DNA of 64,000 nucleotides, taken from the NCBI RefSeq assembly GCF_000519305.1, contig NZ_KI912610.1, positions 963,949 to 1,027,948 of the forward strand, given 5' to 3'. A program made the translations under genes and the position numbers. The stretch comes from Mesorhizobium ciceri WSM4083. Lineage in GTDB: Bacteria > Pseudomonadota > Alphaproteobacteria > Rhizobiales > Rhizobiaceae. Below, in pieces: positions 25,646-33,975 of the stretch. The notes under the pieces were generated by a model, which worked only from the letters and a program-made list of their open reading frames with translations, did no database searches and was not told the origin of the DNA. Position 1 is the stretch's first letter; each line of letters begins with the position of its first letter.

Positions 25646-26353
25646 TTACGCCCTGCCGTAAAGCGGCACCAGCGTACCACTCATCGCCAGATTGGCCGGC
25701 GATGCCAGATAGGCGATGGCTTCGGCGGCGGCTTCGAGGCTGACCCATCTGGTGACATCGGCATCCGGCATGTCGGCGCGGTTTGCCGGCGTATCGAGCG
25801 TCGACGGCGCCACCGCATTGACCAGGATGCCCCTGTGCTTCAGCTCTTCGGCCATCGCCACCGTCATGGCTGCCACCGCCGCCTTGCTGGCGACGTAAGC
25901 GACCATGCCAGCGCCGCGCCGCGGATCGAGCCCGGCGCGCGCCGTGACGTTGACGATGCGGCCCGCCGTGTCCGACGACAGCATCGAGCGGATCGCGGCG
26001 CGGCAGCACAGGAAGGCGGTGCGCGCATTGGTGTCCATCATCTCGGCAAAGGAGGCCGACTCGATCTTTTCCACCGGTGCGGCGGTGAAGCCGCCGGCCA
26101 GGTGGATCGAGCCCCACAGGCCCGGAACCTGGCTGTAGAACGCTTCGACCTTGGCGGGGTCCGAGAGATCGACGTTGTGCACCAGCTGGACACGGTCATG
26201 CGTGGTAAAGGGGAAATGCGTAGGGGCGGCAGCATGAGCGTTGGGCACATGGCAGATCGCGCCGTCGCTCAGCAGTTTGCCGACAACCGCACCGCCGAGC
26301 GCACCGGTCCCACCGGTCACGACGATATGCTTGCCTTCAAGTGTTTCCGTCAT
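25646..26353 (-). CDS. SDR-family oxidoreductase
   Basis: 235 residues. An N-terminal cofactor motif VVTGGTGALGGAVVGKL is followed by an SDR core with IVNVTARAGLDPRRGAGMVA-YVASKAAV (Tyr and Lys in YVASK) and LVNAVAPSTLDTPANRADMP. The TGGTGALG form is less common than TGxxxGxG and recalls atypical bacterial SDRs. ATG at 26353 has AGGAG eight bases upstream. It ends the minus-strand operon with the ThDP enzyme and the DDAH-fold hydrolase, where an aldehyde or ketone reduction or oxidation would fit; substrate unknown. Confidence 0.8.
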   Translation of the reverse strand: MTETLEGKHIVVTGGTGALGGAVVGKLLSDGAICHVPNAHAAAPTHFPFTTHDRVQLVHNVDLSDPAKVEAFYSQVPGLWGSIHLAGGFTAAPVEKIESASFAEMMDTNARTAFLCCRAAIRSMLSSDTAGRIVNVTARAGLDPRRGAGMVAYVASKAAVAAMTVAMAEELKHRGILVNAVAPSTLDTPANRADMPDADVTRWVSLEAAAEAIAYLASPANLAMSGTLVPLYGRA

Positions 26354-26521
26354 CTTGGACGCTCCTGTCATTTTTTATCGTTAGGTCGTTTCTGTGCCGC
26401 CGACGCGAAGCGTCGCGCCTTTTGCGCCATCACTCAATTGACATCTCGACATGGCAGTTGTCGCGTCTTTGCATGCGTCCGACACTTCAGCCGTGGCCCG
26501 CCAAGACGGGAAACACGCGCT

Positions 26522-28123
26522 TCAGTCAACTGTGATTTCGATGACGCGCGGCAGTCCGGTGGCCCGGGCGCGCTTCAACGCGTCCGCGAGAGCGTCGATG
26601 TTGGCAAGACGTTCGGCACCGATGCCATAGGCCTCGGCCAGCTTGCAGAAATCCGGCGGCGCCGGCGATACGCCGACCGGCTCGACACCGACATCGAGCA
26701 TCGAGGTTTCGATCTCGCGGTAGCCTCTGTTGTTCCAGACGACGAAGATGACGGGTGCTGCGGCATCGAGCGCGGCGCCCATTTCCGGCAGCGTGAACTG
26801 GAAGCCGCCGTCACCCGTGAGGCAAACGACCGGCGCATCGGGTATCGCAAGGGCCGCGCCAATCGCCGCCGGCGGGCCATAGCCAAGCGCGCCGAAACCG
26901 GTGGCGGCATTGAACCAGCCGCCTGGCCGGTCATGGTCGTAATAGAGGTTGGCCGCATAGATCGGCTGCGTCGAATCGCCGACGATGAGCGCGCCCGGCA
27001 AGGCGTCGCGGATCATCTCGACCGCGCGCACCTGCCCCTGCAGTGTCGGATTGAGCTCGGCAAAAGCTGCTTTTCGTGTAGCAGCGGCGCGCGACGAACC
27101 GTCCTCGCTTGCCCGGACATGGCCCGTTTCCAGAAGCAGCGCGTCGAGCGCCTCGGCGCAATCGGCCTGGATCGAAACCGTCGCCGGGCGGCGGGCAAGC
27201 TGGTCCGCGCCGATATCGATGCGGATCAGATTGGCGGGCAGGACGAAGCCGCCATCGCTGTAGCCGTCATAGTCGGTCGGGCCGAATTCGGTGCCGGCGG
27301 CAATGACCAGATCGGCGTCGGCCATCAGCGCCCGTACCGCCTTCAGGCTGGGACTGGCCGGGACGCAGAGCGGATGACCATGCAGCAGGCCGCGTGCATT
27401 GGTGGTCTGCACGACCGGCGCTCCCAGCCGCTCGGCCAGACGCCGCAGTGGCGCTTCGGCGCGTTTGGCGCCGCCGCCGACCAGGATCAGCGGGCGGCGA
27501 GCGGCACCGATGAGTTTGGCCGCGCTGGCAATTGCAGCACCTTCCGGCGCGGGCGGTGCCGCATTGCTCAGCAGGGCAGCGATGCCATCCGCCGGCTTGA
27601 CCATGACGTCGGTCGGGATCTCGATATGCACCGGGCCGGGCCGCGCCGATGAAAACAGGGCGAAGGCCTGCGCCAGGGCACCGGGCAATTCGCCGGCCTC
27701 GGTGACGCGCCGTGAAAACAGCGCCACCTTCTCCATCATGCCGCGCTGATCCGGCAGTTCGTGCAGATGGCCCAGCCCTTTGCCCAGCGTCGGCGTTGCG
27801 TTGACGCCGGAGATCACCAGCATCGGCACCGAATCGGCGCGTGCCTGCCCCATGGCGGTGATGGTGTTGGTGAGCCCCGGTCCGGTGATGACGAAGGCGA
27901 CGCCCGGCCTGCCGCTGGCGCGTGCGTAGCCATCGGCCATGAAGCCGGCGCCCTGTTCGTGGCGCGGCGTGACGTGGCGGATCTTCGATCGCGCCAGCCC
28001 GCGGTAGAGTTCGACCGTGTGGACACCCGGAATCCCGAAAACGGTGTCGACGCCATGCGCTTCGAGCAGCGAAATCAACGCCTCGCCGACCGTCGTCCCA
28101 GTGATGGTCCCAGTGGCGATCAT
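26522..28123 (-). CDS. ThDP-dependent decarboxylase, 5-guanidino-2-oxopentanoate decarboxylase-like
   Basis: 533 residues of the acetolactate-synthase-like fold. GVDTVFGIPGVHTVELYRGL and RHVTPRHEQGAGFMADGYAR hold the cofactor-activating Glu; GDGGFQFTLPEMGAALDAAA leading to NNRGYREIE is the GDG-NN thiamine-diphosphate motif. The opening GVHTVELYRGLARSKIRH recalls bacterial proteins annotated as 2-ketoarginine decarboxylase (AruI-like). Its ATG overlaps the stop of the upstream hydrolase (ATGA, 28120-28123). It would turn a 2-keto-guanidino acid into the aldehyde. Other 2-keto acids are possible. Confidence 0.8.
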   Translation of the reverse strand: MIATGTITGTTVGEALISLLEAHGVDTVFGIPGVHTVELYRGLARSKIRHVTPRHEQGAGFMADGYARASGRPGVAFVITGPGLTNTITAMGQARADSVPMLVISGVNATPTLGKGLGHLHELPDQRGMMEKVALFSRRVTEAGELPGALAQAFALFSSARPGPVHIEIPTDVMVKPADGIAALLSNAAPPAPEGAAIASAAKLIGAARRPLILVGGGAKRAEAPLRRLAERLGAPVVQTTNARGLLHGHPLCVPASPSLKAVRALMADADLVIAAGTEFGPTDYDGYSDGGFVLPANLIRIDIGADQLARRPATVSIQADCAEALDALLLETGHVRASEDGSSRAAATRKAAFAELNPTLQGQVRAVEMIRDALPGALIVGDSTQPIYAANLYYDHDRPGGWFNAATGFGALGYGPPAAIGAALAIPDAPVVCLTGDGGFQFTLPEMGAALDAAAPVIFVVWNNRGYREIETSMLDVGVEPVGVSPAPPDFCKLAEAYGIGAERLANIDALADALKRARATGLPRVIEITVD

Positions 28124-28995
28124 TGGCGCAGCACCGGGCGCGTCAGGCAGGTCGGACCGCCCTCGCAGGCGATGCAGAGCGCATCCGCGTCGAAGGTGGC
28201 GACCGTGCAGCCGGCCGCTTCCATGGCGGCCGCCGTCCTGGGAAAGCCGGCAACGGCAATGATCTGGCGCGGCGCGGTCGGCAGCACATTGAGGCTAAGC
28301 CCGCTGGAGGCGAAGAACTCGTCGGCATCGCCCTCGACCAGCTCGATGCCGCGCGCCCGCAGCATCTGGTAGAAGGCGGCCGGCAGCAAAGGCGCGTAGA
28401 CCAGCGCCAGATCGTCGGCGAGCGGGCTGATCACCGACATCAGATGCAGACAGGCTTCCTCGCCGTGCCAGAGCGGCAGGTCGAAACCCAAGACCGAAAT
28501 GCCCTTGGCTGAAAGCAGGTTCGACAGTTGCTGGATGCCGTCCTGGTTGGTGCGCACGCCACGACCGACGGCCAGCGTGGTTGCATCGACCCAGACGCAG
28601 TCGCCGCCTTCCACCTGGCCCGGATCATCGATCCGGCCGAGAATGGGGATCCCCATGCGCTTGTAAGCTGCCTCGTGCAGACCGGGCTCGGCACGGCGCA
28701 GCGCCTTGCCCATCGAGAGGATAATCGCGCCATGATCGGTCATCAGCGACGGATCATGGGTGAAGACGGAATCAGCCAGCCCGTCATCGGCGTCCGTCAG
28801 CCATTCGATCTCGGCGCCGGAAGCAGCGACCATGCTGGTCAGCCGCTCATGCTGGGCCGCGGCCTTTTGCGGATCGAAGCCCGGGCCGTAGTGCCATTCG
28901 GGGGCCTTGGCATGACGCATGGCGCTGGCGGCGGACCGCATCAGCACGCGTTTCAGGGGTCCGGCCATGGACTGCGACCCGTATGATTTGCCCAC
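28120..28995 (-). CDS. DDAH/arginine-deiminase-fold hydrolase or amidinotransferase
   Basis: 291 residues of the guanidino-group-modifying superfamily. Likely catalytic residues are Asp81 (FTHDPSLM), Glu129/Asp132 (VEGGDCVW), His184 (ACLHLMSVIS) and Cys283 (EGGPTCLTRPVL), in the order of dimethylarginine dimethylaminohydrolase. Such enzymes cleave guanidino groups, for example methylarginine to citrulline, or arginine to citrulline plus ammonia. The GTG at 28995 has GGGAGA five bases upstream; an ATG at 28968 lacks a good site. Coupled to the ThDP enzyme and divergent from an arginine/octopine-type importer. Confidence 0.82.
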   Translation of the reverse strand: MGKSYGSQSMAGPLKRVLMRSAASAMRHAKAPEWHYGPGFDPQKAAAQHERLTSMVAASGAEIEWLTDADDGLADSVFTHDPSLMTDHGAIILSMGKALRRAEPGLHEAAYKRMGIPILGRIDDPGQVEGGDCVWVDATTLAVGRGVRTNQDGIQQLSNLLSAKGISVLGFDLPLWHGEEACLHLMSVISPLADDLALVYAPLLPAAFYQMLRARGIELVEGDADEFFASSGLSLNVLPTAPRQIIAVAGFPRTAAAMEAAGCTVATFDADALCIACEGGPTCLTRPVLRQ

Positions 28996-29185
28996 TAAAT
29001 TCTCCCGAAACGTCCGTTGCCGCCACTAACCACTACAGCAAGCTGTGATCAATAGTCCAAAAACCATGGTTGACGGAGGCAAGTGGAACGGTCCATCCTG
29101 AGCATGGGAACTCTGTCCAGTGACGGGTAATGGGTAAAAGATACCAGCAGCGACTAGCTCGAACGCTCTGCGGAGCGTCGAAGGA
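28996..29185. promoter_or_regulatory. Divergent promoter region of the guanidino cluster
   Basis: The 190-base gap between the hydrolase operon (minus) and the importer operon (plus) must hold both promoters. A small hairpin ACGCTC-TGCG-GAGCGT lies at 29163-29178 just before the importer start. No clear operator symmetry was found, and no regulator gene lies in the cluster. Confidence 0.35.
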
Positions 29186-30028
29186 ATGACGGCCACAAGC
29201 GCCGCATCCGGGATGACAGCGCAAAGCGCAGCACCGGCATTGAAACATACGGCGCAGGACGGCGCCGCCGAAGCCATCCATGTCGAGAACCTGCACAAGA
29301 AGTTCGGTGAGCTGCACGTGCTGAAGGGCGTATCGCTGTCGGCGCGCGACGGCGAGGTCATCGCCATCATCGGCGGCTCGGGCTCGGGCAAATCGACCCT
29401 GCTGCGCTGCATCAACTGCCTGGAAAACCCGACCAGCGGCATCATTCGCGTCAATGGCGAGGAGATCAAGCTCAAGGCCGACAGCCACGGCCACACCATT
29501 CCGGCCGACCGCAAGCAGATCGAGCGCATCCGCTCCAAGCTCGGCATGGTGTTCCAGAACTTCAATCTGTGGAGCCACATGACGCTGATCGAAAACGTCA
29601 TCGAGGTCCCCGTGCATGTGCTTGGCGTCAAGCGCGATGTGGCGATCGGCGAGGCCGAGAAGCTGCTCGCCCGTGTCGGTCTGGCCGAAAAGCGCGACGT
29701 CTATCCGGCCTATCTGTCGGGCGGCCAGCAGCAGCGCGCCGCGATCGCCCGGGCGCTGGCCATCAATCCGCGCGTCATGCTGTTCGACGAGCCCACCTCC
29801 GCACTCGATCCCGAGCTGGTCGGCGAGGTGCTGAAGGTGATCGGCGACCTGGCGCGCGAAGGCCGCACCATGGTGCTGGTCACCCACGAGATGAAGTTCG
29901 CCCGCGAGGTCGCGACGCATGTCGTCTATCTCTACAATGGATTGGTCGAGGAAGAAGGACCGCCCGAGCAGATTTTCGGCGCGCCCAAATCCGAAAGGCT
30001 GAAGCAGTTCATCCGCAACATCGGCTAG
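29186..30028 (+). CDS. Polar amino-acid/opine ABC transporter ATP-binding protein
   Basis: 280 residues. Walker A IGGSGSGKSTLLRC, the HisP/OccP-type segment GMVFQNFNLWSHMTLIENVI, signature LSGGQQQRAAIARAL, Walker B VMLFDEPTSALDPEL and VLVTHEMKFAREVA. The residues before the core (first about 30) are unusually long and uncertain: the first ATG abuts AAGGA with no spacing, and 29213 is an alternative. Close to the ATPases for histidine, arginine and octopine. First gene of the plus-strand importer operon. Confidence 0.9.
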   Translation: MTATSAASGMTAQSAAPALKHTAQDGAAEAIHVENLHKKFGELHVLKGVSLSARDGEVIAIIGGSGSGKSTLLRCINCLENPTSGIIRVNGEEIKLKADSHGHTIPADRKQIERIRSKLGMVFQNFNLWSHMTLIENVIEVPVHVLGVKRDVAIGEAEKLLARVGLAEKRDVYPAYLSGGQQQRAAIARALAINPRVMLFDEPTSALDPELVGEVLKVIGDLAREGRTMVLVTHEMKFAREVATHVVYLYNGLVEEEGPPEQIFGAPKSERLKQFIRNIG

Positions 30029-30082
30029 GACAGGCCGGGACGGAAGAAAACCGGGAACCAACAACAAACTGGGAGTCGTGAC

Positions 30083-30883
30083 ATGAAGACTGTTCTGAAG
30101 ACATTCGCCTCAGCGCTGCTGCTCGGCGTCGCCGCCATGGGCGTGGCCAAGGCCGATCCGGTCAAGATCGGCGTCGCCGCCGAACCCTATCCGCCCTTCA
30201 CCTCGCCCGATGCTTCGGGCAAATGGGTCGGCTGGGAGATCGACTTCATCGACGCCGTCTGCGCCGAGGAGAAGCTCGATTGCGTCATCACCCCGGTTGC
30301 CTGGGACGGCATCATCCCGGCACTGACGACCAAGAAGATCGACCTCATCGTCTCCTCGATGTCGATCACCGCCGAACGCGCGAAGACGATCGACTTTTCG
30401 GACAAGTACTATAACACCCCGACCGCGATCATCGGCCCGAAGGACCAGAAATTCGGCTCCGCTCCGGACGACCTCAAGGGCAAGATCGTCGGCGTGCAAG
30501 TGTCGACGGTGCACGCTGTCTACGCCAAGAAGCACTTTGGCAGCACAGCCTCCGAGATCAAGGAATACCAGACTCAGGACGAGGCCAACAACGATCTGGC
30601 CGCCGGCCGTCTCGACGCGGTGCAGGCCGATTCCATCGCGCTTGGCGAGTTCTTGAAGTCTGACCAGGGCAAAGCCTGCTGCGACCTGAAAGGCATGGTG
30701 GCTGCGGATGACGAAGTGCTCGGACCGGGCGTCGGCGCCGGCGTGCGCAAGGAAGACACCGAACTGAAGGGCAAAATCAACGCCGGCATCAAGGCGATCC
30801 GCGCCAACGGCAAATATGACGAAATCTCGAAGAAATACTTCGATTTCGACATTTACGGCGGCGGCGGCGCGCAGTCGAACTGA
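30083..30883 (+). CDS. Polar amino-acid/opine periplasmic binding protein
   Basis: 266 residues with a Sec signal peptide (MKTVLKTFASALLLGVAAMG, cleavage after AKA). The mature text VKIGVAAEPYPPFTSPDASG, WVGWEIDFIDAVCAEEKL, VAWDGIIPALTTKKIDLIVS, SMSITAERAKTIDFSDKYYN is the type II family-3 binding-protein pattern (HisJ, ArgT, OccJ). The Arg in TAERAKTIDF and the later Asp usually hold the alpha-amino acid. Two hairpins follow it. Confidence 0.9.
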   Translation: MKTVLKTFASALLLGVAAMGVAKADPVKIGVAAEPYPPFTSPDASGKWVGWEIDFIDAVCAEEKLDCVITPVAWDGIIPALTTKKIDLIVSSMSITAERAKTIDFSDKYYNTPTAIIGPKDQKFGSAPDDLKGKIVGVQVSTVHAVYAKKHFGSTASEIKEYQTQDEANNDLAAGRLDAVQADSIALGEFLKSDQGKACCDLKGMVAADDEVLGPGVGAGVRKEDTELKGKINAGIKAIRANGKYDEISKKYFDFDIYGGGGAQSN

Positions 30884-30899
30884 CGATCCTCGTATGAGC

Positions 30900-30979
30900 G
30901 GTGGGGTATGGCTTCAACGCCATGCCCCACCTGCCCGATCTTTCCCAGGCATGTTTGCCGCCGACGCAGCCGTCGGCGG
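30900..30979 (+). terminator. Two hairpins between binding-protein and permease genes
   Basis: Hairpin 1 (30900-30931): GGTGGGGTATGGC pairs with GCCATGCCCCACC across a 6-base loop, one G-U pair. Hairpin 2 (30958-30979): CCGCCGACG, loop CAGC, CGTCGGCGG. Neither has a T-run. They are placed to shield the 3' end of the binding-protein message and to lower expression of the following permease genes, as is known for other periplasmic-binding-protein operons. Confidence 0.7.
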
Positions 30980-31753
30980 TTGGCCAGCACTTCGGGGGCG
31001 ACGCTGATCGACGCACTTCTTTCGGCCTCCGCGGCCGGCATCACCGAGCTTCTCTCACCCTACCCGCCAGGCTGGGGCGGGACGCTTCTGGTCGGCCTGC
31101 TGCATTCGATCGAGATCGCGCTGGGCGCCACGTGCCTCGGCCTTCTGATCGGCACCGGCGGCGCCTATGGCAAGCTTTATGGCGGGCCGGTGGTGCGCGA
31201 TCTCCTGGCAGTCTACACCACCATCGTGCGCGCAGTGCCCGAGCTGGTGCTGATCCTGCTGCTCTATTATGCCGGAACCGACCTGATCAACCAGGCGCTG
31301 ACGGCCATGGGCTATCAGCGCGTCGATGTGAGCGGCCTTGCCGCCGGCATCGCCGTGCTCGGCTTCGTCCAGGGCGCCTATTCGACAGAGGTGATACGTG
31401 GCGCGATCCTGGCCATTCCGCAGGGCCAGATCGAGGCCGCCCGCGCCTATGGAATGTCTCCGGGCCTGATGTTGCGGCGCATCACCTTGCCGTCAATGCT
31501 GCCCTTCGCCATACCGGGCCTCGCCAATCTCTGGCTGATCGCCACCAAGGACACCGCGCTATTGGCGGTCGTCGGCTTCTACGAGCTGGCGCTGGCGACG
31601 CGGCAGGCGGCGGGTGTCACCAAAGCCTATTTCACCTTCTTTTTCGCGGCGGGCGTGCTCTATCTGCTTTTGTCGCTGTTCTCCAACCTCGTCATCGGCC
31701 GGGTCGAGACCTGGTCGCGGCGCGGCATGCCTTCGCTCAAGGAGGCGCGCTGA
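30980..31753 (+). CDS. Polar amino-acid/opine ABC permease (HisQ/OccQ type)
   Basis: 257 residues from a TTG at 30980. PPGWGGTLLVGLLHSIEIAL, YTTIVRAVPELVLILLLYY, AYSTEVIRGAILAIPQGQIE, AARAYGMSPGLMLRRITLP (EAA loop) and LIATKDTALLAVVGFYELAL are HisQ-type landmarks. An ATG at 30908 would add an Arg- and Cys-rich tail unlike the family, and it lies inside a hairpin stem, so it is rejected. The TTG directly follows the second hairpin, leaving no free ribosome-binding site; the true start is uncertain. Confidence 0.85.
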   Translation: MASTSGATLIDALLSASAAGITELLSPYPPGWGGTLLVGLLHSIEIALGATCLGLLIGTGGAYGKLYGGPVVRDLLAVYTTIVRAVPELVLILLLYYAGTDLINQALTAMGYQRVDVSGLAAGIAVLGFVQGAYSTEVIRGAILAIPQGQIEAARAYGMSPGLMLRRITLPSMLPFAIPGLANLWLIATKDTALLAVVGFYELALATRQAAGVTKAYFTFFFAAGVLYLLLSLFSNLVIGRVETWSRRGMPSLKEAR

Positions 31754-32562
31754 TGGCCAACGAGGCTGCCATCATCAACGTCGTCGCGCGAACCTCGCTG
31801 TGGCTGCAGCCGCACCGCATCGTGCTGATCCTGATCGCACTGGGCCTTGTTCTGTCGGCCGCCTTTTTCATGCGCTGGGACTGGCTGCCGCAATATTATG
31901 AAATGGGCTTGATCGGCATCTGGCGGTCGCTGTGGATCCTGGCCGTCACCTGCGTGCTGGGCTTCCTGCTGGCCGTGCCGCTCGGGCTGGCGCAAGCCGC
32001 CGGCTCCTTCTGGTTCGCCGCACCCGCCAAGGTGTTCTGCACGGTGATCCGGGGCACGCCGCTGCTGATCCAGCTCTGGCTGCTCTATTACGGCCTGGGT
32101 TCGCTGTTCCCGCAATATCCCTGGATCCGCGAATCCTGGATGTGGCCATATCTCAGGCAAGCCTGGCCCTATGGCGTGCTGGCATTGACCCTGTCTTTCG
32201 CCGGCTATGAGGGCGAGGTGATGCGCGGCGCCTTCGCCGGCGTGCCCAAGGGACAACTGGAAGCGGCGCGTGCCTTCGGCATGAGCCGCTGGAAGGCGTT
32301 CCGGCGCATCTGGCTGCCGCAAGCCATCTACCGGGCGCTGCCGACGCTGACCGGCGAGACCGTGCTGCAGTTGAAATCGACGCCGCTGGTGGCGACGATC
32401 AGCGTCATCGACATCTTCGCCGTTTCGTCCAAGGTGCGGCAGGACACCTACCTCACCTATGAGCCCCTGCTGCTGCTGGCGCTGATCTACATGACGATCA
32501 CCGGTATTCTGGTCTTCGCCTTCAGCAGGATCGAGGCGCGGATCCCGAACAAGATTGGTTAG
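31753..32562 (+). CDS. Polar amino-acid/opine ABC permease (HisM/OccM type)
   Basis: 269 residues. GIWRSLWILAVTCVLGFLLA, VIRGTPLLIQLWLLYYGLGS, FAGYEGEVMRGAFAGVPKGQ, EAARAFGMSRWKAFRRIWLP (EAA loop) and LKSTPLVATISVIDIF mark the HisM-type half. Its ATG overlaps the previous stop by one base (TGATG at 31751-31755), so the permeases are coupled. It completes the importer; an 8-bp tandem repeat starts two bases after its stop. Confidence 0.91.
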   Translation: MANEAAIINVVARTSLWLQPHRIVLILIALGLVLSAAFFMRWDWLPQYYEMGLIGIWRSLWILAVTCVLGFLLAVPLGLAQAAGSFWFAAPAKVFCTVIRGTPLLIQLWLLYYGLGSLFPQYPWIRESWMWPYLRQAWPYGVLALTLSFAGYEGEVMRGAFAGVPKGQLEAARAFGMSRWKAFRRIWLPQAIYRALPTLTGETVLQLKSTPLVATISVIDIFAVSSKVRQDTYLTYEPLLLLALIYMTITGILVFAFSRIEARIPNKIG

Positions 32563-32563
32563 A

Positions 32564-32627
32564 GGGGAGTAGGGGAGTAGGGGAGTAGGGGAGTAGGGGA
32601 GTAGGGGAGTAGGGGAGTAGGGGAGTA
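32564..32627. repeat. Tandem repeat: eight perfect copies of GGGGAGTA
   Basis: Exactly eight uninterrupted 8-bp units (64 bases) begin two bases after the permease stop. A degenerate complementary tract with TACTCCC and TACTCCCC words lies at 32684-32722, so a transcript could form a long hairpin. Perfect units suggest recent expansion or slippage. Function unknown. Confidence 0.95.
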
Positions 32628-32683
32628 TCAGGTTACTATCCACATTCACATTTCCATCCCCATTCGCTATTCACTGCCCACTG

Positions 32684-32722
32684 TCCCCTACTCCCGTACT
32701 CCACTATTCCCTTACTCCCCTA
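32684..32722. repeat. Degenerate complement of the GGGGAGTA array
   Basis: The tract contains CCCCTACTCCC, GTACTCC and TTACTCCCCTA, all able to pair with the upstream GGGGAGTA units. It ends nine bases before the ATG of the Ldh-family gene, so folding would affect that gene's ribosome-binding site (AGGA at 32722-32725). Confidence 0.6.
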
Positions 32723-32730
32723 GGACGGCC

Positions 32731-33735
32731 ATGATGCAACTCAGTCTCGACCAGGCAAAAGGACTGTGCCGGATGGCGGCACTTGGCGCCGGCGCCAATG
32801 AGGAAGCGGCACAATCGCTCACCGCTTCGATCATCGCTGCCGAGGCGGAAGGGCTTTCCTCCGTCGGACTGTCGCATTTCATCGATTACCTCGAGGCGCT
32901 GGAAGCCGGACGCATCGACGGCAATGCCGACCCGGTGATCACTCGGCCGGCGCTTGCGGTCTATCTCTCCGATGCACGCGGCGGGCTGGCGCATACCGGC
33001 TTCGACCGCACCATCGACGACCTCGCCAAGGCGGCAAAGCTGTTCGGCGTCGCCATCTTCTCGCAGAAGAACGCCTATACATGCGGCGCGCTCGGCTATT
33101 TCACCGGAAGGCTGGCAGCACTTGGGCTGGTATCGTTCGCAGCCACCAACGGCCCGGCCGTGCTTGCCGGCTCGGGCTCGGTCAAGCCGGTCTACTGCAC
33201 CAACCCGATGTCGTTTGCCGCGCCTGCCGCCGACGGGGCGCCGCTGGTCATCGACCAATCGTCGAGCGCCACCGCTTTCGTCAACATCCGCAAGGCGGCC
33301 GAAGACGGCAAGACAATCCCCGAAGGCTGGGCGCTGGACGCCAGCGGCAACCCGACCACCGATCCGGCCGCCGCCATGAAAGGCGCCATGCTTGCCTTCG
33401 GCGGCCAGCGCGGCGCCAACATCGCGCTGATGGTCGAGGTGCTGGCGGCGGGCCTGTCGGGCGCCAACTGGTCGCTCGACGCGCCATGGTTCAGCGGCGG
33501 GCCGGACAGCCCCGGCACGGGACTGTTCGTGCTTGCTATCGAACCCAAGCTGCTCGATCCGGATTTCGAGCAACGAATGAAGGACCAGCTCGATCGGCTG
33601 CGGCGGCGCTTCGGCGTGCATGTGCCCGGTCGTGCCCGCGCAGAGGCGGCCGAGAAGGCGCAAGCGCGGGGCATCACCGCATCCAAGGCGGTGGTGCAGC
33701 GCATTTCCGAATTCGCCGCACGCTATTCCTCCTAA
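32731..33735 (+). CDS. Ldh-family oxidoreductase, possibly delta1-pyrroline/piperideine-2-carboxylate reductase
   Basis: 334 residues of the malate/L-lactate-dehydrogenase (Ldh_2) family, which has a non-Rossmann NAD(P) fold. ALYLSDARGGLAHTGF-like text, FSQKNAYTCGALGYFTGRLA, GLVSFAATNGPAVLAGSG and CTNPMSFAAPAADG match the DpkA-like reductases that reduce cyclic imino acids in D-amino-acid, proline and lysine metabolism. Two adjacent ATGs (32731, 32734) are possible starts. Follows the opine/arginine-type importer, suggesting a cyclic imine arises from the imported compound. Ureidoglycolate or sulfolactate dehydrogenase activity cannot be excluded. Confidence 0.82.
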   Translation: MMQLSLDQAKGLCRMAALGAGANEEAAQSLTASIIAAEAEGLSSVGLSHFIDYLEALEAGRIDGNADPVITRPALAVYLSDARGGLAHTGFDRTIDDLAKAAKLFGVAIFSQKNAYTCGALGYFTGRLAALGLVSFAATNGPAVLAGSGSVKPVYCTNPMSFAAPAADGAPLVIDQSSSATAFVNIRKAAEDGKTIPEGWALDASGNPTTDPAAAMKGAMLAFGGQRGANIALMVEVLAAGLSGANWSLDAPWFSGGPDSPGTGLFVLAIEPKLLDPDFEQRMKDQLDRLRRRFGVHVPGRARAEAAEKAQARGITASKAVVQRISEFAARYSS

Positions 33736-33975
33736 ATAGCTATTGAATTTCAAATAGTTATCTGAAGTCTGCCCGCCTAAGCGTGGCGCGGCGCGATTTT
33801 CTTTGCGCGCTGCTGAACCTTTCCGCGCCTTGCTGCGACCCAGCTTTGTCCAGGGCAAGGCGAGCTTGCCTGATCCACACCGGGGGGAAGCAGCAAACCA
33901 AATCGAAAGCCTGCATCACGCGAAGGCCGGTCCTTCGCGCCTCGGAAAACTCAACCCAAATCAGAGGAAATTGTC

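Noticed and set aside
30908..30979. ATG at 30908 as the start of the HisQ-type permease
   Set aside because: The added residues are Arg/Cys/Pro-rich and unlike the family, and the ATG sits in a strong hairpin stem.
32564..32722. CRISPR array
   Set aside because: The units are 8 bp, directly adjoining and without spacers, so it is a simple tandem repeat.
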